From Collinsella sp. AF23-4AC (lineage in GTDB: Bacteria; Actinomycetota; Coriobacteriia; Coriobacteriales; Coriobacteriaceae): 64,000 nt of DNA. The position numbers and the translations under genes are program-made. The first letter of the stretch is position 1. Each line of letters begins with the position of its first letter. The notes under the pieces were generated by a model that saw only the letters and a list, made by a program, of their open reading frames with translations, ran no database searches and had not been told where the DNA came from. Positions 58,112-64,000 of the stretch are shown in pieces. The stretch covers positions 17,690 through 81,689 of the forward strand of contig NZ_QRVE01000009.1 of assembly GCF_003462685.1 (NCBI RefSeq). Direction: 5' to 3'.

Positions 58112-59554
58112 TTAATGCGCGAGGCGGTAGAAATCCATCGACGCCGCACCCTCGGCATGCAACCCCATCGCCGAAACCGCCGGCGAATAGGTACGGCTCG
58201 TAAGTGCCGCCTCGCCGCTGTTGGCAAAAATCTCGACCATCGTAGTGTCCGAAAGCACGCGCAGGTCGCGAAGCTCGCTGAGCTCGATCGACCTTTGGTC
58301 GCGCCCATAGCCTTCGTCACCCATGTCGAGGGTAAGCATCCCGTCTGCATAGCGCACAAAGACACCCTTGCGGATTTCGAGCTCGACCATCTTGGCGCCC
58401 TCACAGGAAACCACAAGATCAAACAGGCGGCCCGGCTCCTCAACGGTTTCACCGCCTGTCGCGCGAACGCAGTCGCCGCGCATCCTCTCAATCTCGTGCG
58501 CCGGCTGCTGGCAGAGCTTACCATCGCGCATGCTCAGCTCTCGCGGCACCGTCAACGCGCACTGCCACCCGCGCGCCACCGTCGGGTTTTCCGCCGTCGC
58601 ATCGGGGCAACCCGACCATCCGATCATCAATCGCCGGCCTGTAGCATCCTCAAAGGACTGCGGAGCATAGAAATCAAAACCGGCATCGACCATCGGGGGC
58701 ATGCCCTGCCCGACGATTTTAAAGCTCGGCGCCTCCCAATCGGCCTCGATGGGGAACCACACGCACTGATGCGGATTGCGGTAACGCCAACCATCGGCAG
58801 GCACACCCTGCGGACAGCAAACGAGAATAAGCTCGCCATCGAGCTCAAACAGATCGGGGCACTCCCACATAAAGCCAAACTCCTCGCCCAACTCAATGCG
58901 CGTCGCATAGCTCCAGTCCTCAAGATTGCGCGAGGCATAGACAAGCACGCAGCCACGGTCGTCTTTCGTACGAGCGCCCAGAACCATGTAGTAGATACCA
59001 TCGTGCTCAAGGATCTTGGGGTCGCGCACGTGCGTACCGATATCGTCGGGGTAATCGACCGGTCCAACAGCTATGCACTTCTCGCCCAATTCGTCGGGAT
59101 TCTCGGCAACCATATGAATCTGGTTTTGCTCACGGCCCGTCAACACGTAGTCGTAATCATCGCGGTCAAAATGCTTGACGTTGCCGGTATAGAAGTAGTG
59201 AATCTTGCCATCGCGTACAAAGGCAGAACCAGAATACGCTCCACTCGAATCCAAATCGGAATCGGGGAACAGCGCGGGGCCGTGATTCTCGTACGTCACA
59301 AAATCCTTTGTCGTCAGATGGTTCCAAAGCACTGGACCGCCATGCGCGGCATCGAACGGATCGTATTGATGATAGATGTGATACGTATCACCAATCTGAA
59401 CCAAACCGTTGGGGTCGTTGAGCCAGCCAAGCTCAGGCTCCACATGGAACAGGAGCCTATCGGGGTCGGACGCGATGCGACCCGCCGTCTCATCCTGTCC
59501 GGCACGCCACTGCTCATAGTCCGCGCGTGTCACCTTATTTTTTTGATTAAACAT
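58112..59554 (-). CDS. GH32 beta-fructofuranosidase (sucrose-6-phosphate hydrolase type)
   Basis: The 480-residue enzyme has the GH32 nucleophile Asp47 in WLNDPNG, the transition-state RDP in VRDPKI and the acid Glu in ECPDLF near 231, so the full catalytic set is present, followed by a C-terminal beta-sandwich domain. Behind a PTS IIBC it would split sucrose-6-phosphate taken up by the PTS into glucose-6-phosphate and fructose. It is the last gene of the minus-strand regulon, 102 bases after the PTS gene with a hairpin in between. Confidence 0.93.
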   Translation of the reverse strand: MFNQKNKVTRADYEQWRAGQDETAGRIASDPDRLLFHVEPELGWLNDPNGLVQIGDTYHIYHQYDPFDAAHGGPVLWNHLTTKDFVTYENHGPALFPDSDLDSSGAYSGSAFVRDGKIHYFYTGNVKHFDRDDYDYVLTGREQNQIHMVAENPDELGEKCIAVGPVDYPDDIGTHVRDPKILEHDGIYYMVLGARTKDDRGCVLVYASRNLEDWSYATRIELGEEFGFMWECPDLFELDGELILVCCPQGVPADGWRYRNPHQCVWFPIEADWEAPSFKIVGQGMPPMVDAGFDFYAPQSFEDATGRRLMIGWSGCPDATAENPTVARGWQCALTVPRELSMRDGKLCQQPAHEIERMRGDCVRATGGETVEEPGRLFDLVVSCEGAKMVELEIRKGVFVRYADGMLTLDMGDEGYGRDQRSIELSELRDLRVLSDTTMVEIFANSGEAALTSRTYSPAVSAMGLHAEGAASMDFYRLAH

Positions 59555-59578
59555 CGCCGTTGACTTTCTCGTCTATAG

Positions 59579-59616
59579 GGAAGGACGCTCGACTCGCACG
59601 AGCCGAGCGCCCTTCC
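59579..59616. repeat. Hairpin between the PTS and GH32 genes
   Basis: An 18-base imperfect stem (59579-59596 with 59599-59616) with a tiny loop and no T run. It may process or stabilise the operon message. Confidence 0.6.
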
Positions 59617-59655
59617 TCAAATGGACTTATCCGCACATTACGCTGAACGGCTCAA

Positions 59656-61107
59656 CTAGAAGCTGACATCGAAGCCAGCACCAGCGCCCTCTTCATCGGT
59701 GGTCGGAACGCCCTTTGCCTTGTTGTAGGCAAAGATCAAGACGATCGGCACGATAAAGGCGATGAGATTGCCAGCCACATACCACACGAGAGTCTCGGGC
59801 GTAACGATGAGCAGGCCAAGCACACCGGTCAGACCCTGACCGATAGCGCGCACCTCAAAGAGCTTGACGAAGGCACCGCCGCAGCCTGCACCGATGCATG
59901 CGCAGATGAACGGGATGATCGAGTAGCGCATGTTTGCAGCAAAGATAGCGGGCTCGGAGATTCCGACCAGCGTCGGGATAAAGGACGACATGCAGATGTT
60001 GCGCTCTTTGGAGTGCTTCTTGTGAATGAGGTACATACCGATGGCGCCGCCGCCCTGGGCGATGATGGAAACCGACCAGATGGCCTGGATGTAGTTGAAG
60101 CCGGTCGTGGCAACGAGGTTGGCCTCGATACCCTGGATGAACTGATGCGTACCGGTAACGACGAGCGGCTGCAGAAACGCGGCGAAGACAAAGGCACCAA
60201 AGACGCCCATCCTGTTGTACAGGATATCGATTACGCCGGCGAGGACGTCGCCGATCAGGTTGCCGAGCGGGCCGAACACGGTGAACAGAGCGACGTTAGC
60301 AAGAATCAGGGTAACGGTCGGGACAAAGACGAACGAAACGACCTCGGGGATGTACTTCTGGGCAATCTTTTCGACCTTGGCCATAAACCAGGCGGTCAGG
60401 ATTGCGGGGAACACGCCGCCCTGGAAAGCAACCATGGGAATGGAGAGCGGACCGAAGTTCCAGTACTCAGCACCCGTCGGGTCCATAACGAACGTGTTAC
60501 GGTTCATAAGACTCGGGTGAACCATGACGATACCGACGAGGATGCCCAGGATCGGGTTACCGCCAAAACGCTTGACCGCGCTGTACATAACCAGGACAGG
60601 CAGGTAGTCGAACGTGGTGGCGATAATGGCAAAGAAGCTTGCGAGGTTCTTGAGGAACTCGCTGTGATCGGCGAGGCTGCCCTCCATGCCAAAGAGGCCG
60701 TTGGCAACGATCAGCGACTTAAGACCGATGATGATAGCAGCGCCGACGAAGGCGGGAATGATGGGGATAAAGATGTCCGAGAATACCTTGAGGACCGAGA
60801 AGAACTTGCCCTTCTTGTCCGCCTCGGCGCCCTTGACCTCGGAAGCACTGATCTCCTTAACGCCCGTCAGAGCCATAAACTCATCGTAAACCTTGTTGAC
60901 GGTACCGGTACCGAAGATGATCATGAGCTGGCCGCTGTTGTACAGCACGCCCTTGACGCCATCGATGTTCTCGAGCTCGGCCTTGTTGTATTTGCTCGTA
61001 TCCTTGAGCACCAGACGCAGACGGGTCACGCAATGCGTGGCGCCCTCGATGTTCTCCAGTCCGCCGACGTTGTCGACGACTTGCTGGGACACTGCCTTGT
61101 AGTCCAT
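59656..61107 (-). CDS. PTS sugar transporter IIBC, sucrose/beta-glucoside family
   Basis: The 483-residue protein has an N-terminal IIB domain (1-85) with phospho-Cys26 in GATHCVTRLR, a short linker, and a ~370-residue IIC domain with about ten helices. It carries no IIA domain, so it must use a separate EIIA of the glucose type. By sequence it is of the sucrose/trehalose class and, beside a GH32 hydrolase and LacI regulator with matching operators, sucrose is the probable substrate. GAGAGGAAC precedes the start. The second GH32-like gene lies 45 bases upstream. Confidence 0.9.
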   Translation of the reverse strand: MDYKAVSQQVVDNVGGLENIEGATHCVTRLRLVLKDTSKYNKAELENIDGVKGVLYNSGQLMIIFGTGTVNKVYDEFMALTGVKEISASEVKGAEADKKGKFFSVLKVFSDIFIPIIPAFVGAAIIIGLKSLIVANGLFGMEGSLADHSEFLKNLASFFAIIATTFDYLPVLVMYSAVKRFGGNPILGILVGIVMVHPSLMNRNTFVMDPTGAEYWNFGPLSIPMVAFQGGVFPAILTAWFMAKVEKIAQKYIPEVVSFVFVPTVTLILANVALFTVFGPLGNLIGDVLAGVIDILYNRMGVFGAFVFAAFLQPLVVTGTHQFIQGIEANLVATTGFNYIQAIWSVSIIAQGGGAIGMYLIHKKHSKERNICMSSFIPTLVGISEPAIFAANMRYSIIPFICACIGAGCGGAFVKLFEVRAIGQGLTGVLGLLIVTPETLVWYVAGNLIAFIVPIVLIFAYNKAKGVPTTDEEGAGAGFDVSF

Positions 61108-61152
61108 GTTCCTCTCCATTCCTTTTCTAAATCATAAAACGGTTCGTTGCCG

Positions 61153-62535
61153 CTACAGAGACGCGATCGTTGCGTTTGCGCACTTGAGCGCACCGTCGGT
61201 GACGGTAAGCGCCACACCCTGGCCCTGCTTGTTGCAGAAGCGAGCGTTGAGCGCAACATCATCGACAAAGATGGTCGCGATGTCGTCGTCGACGACCAGA
61301 CGCACATGGTGAGTGCCCTCGCCCTTAAAGAACAACGGACGCTCGAGGCCCATGTTGTTGACCTGGAACCACGGGTACTGGGGAGCCGGCGTGAACTCGA
61401 GCTTGCCCTCGCGCAGGTTGGCGCGGAACTCATAGGCAAGACCGGTCTCGGCGTCCTCGGCAAGCTTCACCGAGAAGCCGGCAGCGTTACCGCCGAGCTC
61501 AATGTCGGCATCGAGCAAGTAGGTGGAGCCGGCATCCGCGGCGAGCACCTGCTCGACCTTGCCCGACTCGCAGGAAAGCTCAAAGGTCTCGACTGCCTTA
61601 GCCTCGCCAAAGGCGCCAAGCATGCTGTCGGGGAGCTTGGTGCCGAGCGTTCCGTCGGCACGCTGAACGATCTCGAGGGGCATAAAGGTGCCACCCCATA
61701 GGTAAGAGCTGGGGTCGCCGCCCTCGTCACGCGTAGGAACCCAACCAAAGAGAACGCGACGCTCGCCATCGAATGCGGTGCGAGCGGCGTAGTACGCGCG
61801 GCCGTCGAAGGAGTCGTCAGCGGGGGTAATCCAAGGACCGTTGATGGACTTGGACATGCGGTAACGGGTCTTGTTGCCGTCGCTGTACTCGGAAAAGACG
61901 AGGTACCACCAGTCGCCCATCTTAAAGAGATCAGGCATCTCAAACATGGTGTACAGGCCCGGGTTCCACCAGTCGCCCTGGAACTCCCAGTTGGTCAGAT
62001 CCTTGGAGGTGAACTTGACCAGGCGGCCGGTCATCAGACGCTTGTCCTCGCCCACACGCGTGCCGAGGATGAGCATGTACTCTTCGTTCTCCTCATCCCA
62101 AAGCACAAAGGGATCGCGCCAGTTGCGATCATCGTAACCCTCCTGGGGCGGAAGCAGCGTCTCGGCGATGTTCTTCTCCCACTTGACGGCGTCGTCGCTC
62201 GTTGCGTGAAGAAGAACCTGCTTCATCAAACGTGCGCGGACCTTATCGCGATTGCAACCAGTGTAGAGCGCATGGTACTTGTCGCCCACCTTAAACACCG
62301 TGCCGGCATAAATGTACTGGTCGACTTCCTCGTCGCCGCCGCGCTCAAGGCTCTCCCCAAAGTCCTTGTAGTTGACGAAATCCTTGGTCGTAGCGAGTGC
62401 CCAGCCAAACGGCTCTCCGAAAGGTTCGGGGTTACGCGTGTCACGCTGATGATAGAGATAGAACGTGCCGTCCTCGCCGTACGGCATGATGTCGCCTACC
62501 CAAATTCCCTCAGGCTGGTAATACACCTTGTGCAT
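61153..62535 (-). CDS. GH32-like (clan GH-J) glycoside hydrolase lacking the WxNDPNG motif
   Basis: The 460-residue protein has the five-bladed-propeller pattern and C-terminal beta-sandwich of clan GH-J: RDPFVLWDEE, EMPDLFKMGD and a final HVRLVVDDDIATIFVDD segment are GH32-like. The N-terminal nucleophile motif is not WMNDPNG but VGDIMPYGEDGTFYLYHQ, so the Asp in VGD is the only candidate. It may be a divergent fructosidase or an enzyme for another beta-fructoside, or may be inactive. It is first in the operon, downstream of three LacI-type operators; AAGGAAG precedes ATG 62535. Confidence 0.82.
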   Translation of the reverse strand: MHKVYYQPEGIWVGDIMPYGEDGTFYLYHQRDTRNPEPFGEPFGWALATTKDFVNYKDFGESLERGGDEEVDQYIYAGTVFKVGDKYHALYTGCNRDKVRARLMKQVLLHATSDDAVKWEKNIAETLLPPQEGYDDRNWRDPFVLWDEENEEYMLILGTRVGEDKRLMTGRLVKFTSKDLTNWEFQGDWWNPGLYTMFEMPDLFKMGDWWYLVFSEYSDGNKTRYRMSKSINGPWITPADDSFDGRAYYAARTAFDGERRVLFGWVPTRDEGGDPSSYLWGGTFMPLEIVQRADGTLGTKLPDSMLGAFGEAKAVETFELSCESGKVEQVLAADAGSTYLLDADIELGGNAAGFSVKLAEDAETGLAYEFRANLREGKLEFTPAPQYPWFQVNNMGLERPLFFKGEGTHHVRLVVDDDIATIFVDDVALNARFCNKQGQGVALTVTDGALKCANATIASL

Positions 62536-62583
62536 CCGAGACTTCCTTTCCACGACATACTAACTCGGTACAATGGCAAGATA

Positions 62584-62662
62584 TGTCAATCGTTTTCATA
62601 TGTCAAACGTTTTCACACCAATACGTCTTTTCGCAGTTCCAGTCGTCGGCAAACGGTTGACA
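62584..62662 (-). promoter_or_regulatory. Three LacI/ScrR-type operators upstream of the sucrose operon
   Basis: TGTCAATCGTTTTCA (62584-62598), TGTCAAACGTTTTCA (62601-62615) and GGCAAACGGTTGACA (62648-62662, best read on the minus strand) share the AACGTT/AACCGT centre with the site before the lacI gene. The first two are 17 bp apart. Confidence 0.8.
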
Positions 62663-62718
62663 TATGCCGGTGAACGGTCATCAGAGGCGTTTGAGGAATT
62701 CTTTTGGCACGGGATGAA

Positions 62719-63729
62719 CTACGCGGTTTTGCCCTCAATGAGTTCAACGGGAAGCTTGATATTCGATTCGGGATTATCGCCGTTAATAAGAGCGATGATG
62801 GATTGCGCCGCGAGCTCTCCGATGCGATCGATATCTTGACGTACGGTTGTTAAGTCAGGCATAAACGTCATAGTTCGGCGGGCACCATCCGCGCCCACGA
62901 CCTTAATATCGTCTGGAGCGCTCAAGCCGCGCTGCTTCATCACGTTGAGACAGATGGCCGCCATCGTATCGTCTCCCGCAAAGATGCCGTCAATATCGGG
63001 GTTCTCATCGAGGATCTTCGCAACGACCGCGCCCTTTTCGTCGTCGGGCTTAACGAACTCAACCTCACGGACAAGCGCGGACAAACCGGCCTGCTCAACA
63101 ACATCGAGGTAGGCATCGGTACGCTTATTGGCAGGCATGCGCATGCGGCTATTGCTGCGCAGGCACAGGATACGCCTGCAGCCGTCATCAATCAGACGGC
63201 GCGTGGCGAGCTCGCCGATGCCATAGCTGTCACTTGCAATCTGGACAGAGCCCTCGCCAAGATCGCAGTCGATGCCAACCAGGCTCAAGCCCATCTCGGC
63301 ATATGCCTCAGCACCGATATTGAGGGAGTTGACGATTACGCCGTCGACCATATTGCGGCGGAGCATGTCGATATAGGAACGCTCAAGATCAGGTCGATTG
63401 GCGCTGTTGCACAGCAACATCTTAAAGCCGTTTTCCGCTAACGTGCGCTCGACCGCCTGCACAACCTGAGCATGGAACGGGCTGCTCACAAAGGGAACGA
63501 TCATACCGATAAGATTCAGGCGACCGTTGAGCATGGCACGGGCGATATCGTTGGGCGTATAGTTGATGCGCTCCATCGCGGCATGGACCTTATCGCGGGT
63601 CTCTTGGCTAATATAGCCGCGATTATTAAGCACGCGAGATACCGTAGTAGGCGAAACCCCCGCCACCGCTGCAACTTCCTTGATGCCAGGCTTAGCAGAA
63701 TCCTTAGAACGAGCGCCCTCGCGAGCCAT
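62719..63729 (-). CDS. LacI-family regulator of the sucrose/fructoside operon
   Basis: From ATG 63729 (GGGAGGG upstream) the 336-residue protein has the LacI helix-turn-helix at the N terminus after a short basic tail (IKEVAAVAGVSPTTVSRVLN) and a periplasmic-binding-like sensing domain. It is probably autoregulated through the site at 63750 and represses the operon through those at 62584-62662 until a sucrose-derived ligand binds (inference). Confidence 0.93.
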   Translation of the reverse strand: MAREGARSKDSAKPGIKEVAAVAGVSPTTVSRVLNNRGYISQETRDKVHAAMERINYTPNDIARAMLNGRLNLIGMIVPFVSSPFHAQVVQAVERTLAENGFKMLLCNSANRPDLERSYIDMLRRNMVDGVIVNSLNIGAEAYAEMGLSLVGIDCDLGEGSVQIASDSYGIGELATRRLIDDGCRRILCLRSNSRMRMPANKRTDAYLDVVEQAGLSALVREVEFVKPDDEKGAVVAKILDENPDIDGIFAGDDTMAAICLNVMKQRGLSAPDDIKVVGADGARRTMTFMPDLTTVRQDIDRIGELAAQSIIALINGDNPESNIKLPVELIEGKTA

Positions 63730-63749
63730 AGCACCCTCCCCCATCAACA

Positions 63750-63764
63750 TGTCAAACGTTTACA
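63750..63764 (-). promoter_or_regulatory. LacI-type operator before the lacI gene
   Basis: TGTCAAACGTTTACA is a near-perfect palindrome 20 bases before the regulator's start and matches the sites at 62584, 62601 and 62648. Confidence 0.8.
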
Positions 63765-63864
63765 TACGAACAAAGCATACCCCAACAACAGCGGGAAGAC
63801 GGTAACAGCACAAGTAAGTAAACGACTCATCCAAATAATTAGGAGAGTTCCGCCTAAAGGGTGA

Positions 63865-63999
63865 CTACACAGGACCCCGCGAGGGCGTAATGGGCTTCTC
63901 CCCAGAACATTCCGCACTGATATTTTCTGTATTGAAGACGTCGATGGTGCACCCGTATACCATTGACGTCGACACCATCAGATGCGGACCGCGCGGTGA
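63865..63999 (-). other. Open frame at the right edge, possible 3' end of a gene
   Basis: On the minus strand a frame is open from the window edge to a TAG at 63865-63867 (44 codons; MVSTSMVYGCTIDVFNTEN in the middle). A second overlapping frame is also open, so coding is uncertain. The rest of 63765-63864 shows nothing else. Confidence 0.3.
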
Positions 64000-64000
64000 C

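Noticed and set aside
1..64000. tRNA, rRNA, tmRNA, prophage, complete insertion sequences
   Set aside because: No cloverleaf with CCA-end pattern, no rRNA-like stretch and no transposase or phage gene was recognised; the repeats found are non-coding.

Overview
The window is GC-rich bacterial chromosome with dense coding on both strands. It looks like a gut Coriobacteriia genome, most likely Collinsella or a close relative (inference from gene content; no rRNA gene is present to confirm it). Pointers are the single-chain 1595-residue CoA-dehydratase activase/dehydratase-like protein, a sortase-anchored surface protein with a LAQTG-type motif, a Tat-type lipoprotein amino-acid binding protein, an orphan PFL-activating enzyme and PTS-based sucrose use. 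No rRNA, tRNA, CRISPR array, prophage or complete insertion sequence was found.

Layout. 1-6.9 kb: end of an OPT transporter, a large coiled-coil/CAP surface protein with a G9 tract, a DUF389 membrane protein and a small membrane-anchored protein. 6.9-15.5 kb: giant activase/dehydratase protein with its TetR regulator, a HAD phosphatase, and a TetR-MFS efflux pair. 15.5-19.1 kb: PII protein, Amt ammonium transporter, CmpB-like membrane protein and HD hydrolase. 19.4-27.2 kb: dxs, an iron alcohol dehydrogenase, a glutamate-type ABC importer and a PuuD-like hydrolase. 27.3-39.1 kb: Hpt plus a degenerate GGDEF-REC-HD-GYP signalling pair, an alpha/beta hydrolase, a radical SAM protein, map, a 2-hydroxyacid dehydrogenase, M18 aminopeptidase, a membrane-anchored C-N hydrolase, pfkA and a membrane XRE regulator. 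39.6-46.2 kb: FtsX-type ABC exporter, a GyrI-like gene behind an SOS box, a CLC protein and ogt. 46.6-51.9 kb: asd, lysC, thrC and thrB, the aspartate-to-threonine pathway. 52.2-57.8 kb: XRE regulator with a broken small partner gene, ysxC, mtnN, a serine hydrolase, pflA and degV. 58.1-63.7 kb: sucrose/fructoside regulon (GH32 hydrolase, PTS IIBC, second GH32-like enzyme, LacI regulator) with four matching operators.

The most unusual content is intergenic. At least five palindromic repeat families lie between or at the ends of genes. (1) Four 110-190 bp nested palindromes (37.7, 46.5, 50.9, 52.0 kb) have unrelated perfectly paired arms but share unpaired motifs (GTCCTCG on one side, CTGCGGA on the other); in two of them the outer arm is an inverted copy of the end of the neighbouring gene including its stop codon. 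(2) Two similar elements (6.6 and 39.3 kb) share the loop motif AATAAAACCGCAGGTA. (3) Three hairpins have conserved AAGTTGCGGTG arms (37.9, 39.1, 55.8 kb). (4) Seven hairpins have a CTGTCCC-type core (one copy CTGTTCC, one CTGTCTC) and three different stem sequences. (5) An array of three palindromes at about 80 bp period follows dxs. Families 1 and 2, where arms vary but pairing and unpaired motifs are kept, are the best candidates for an undescribed system.
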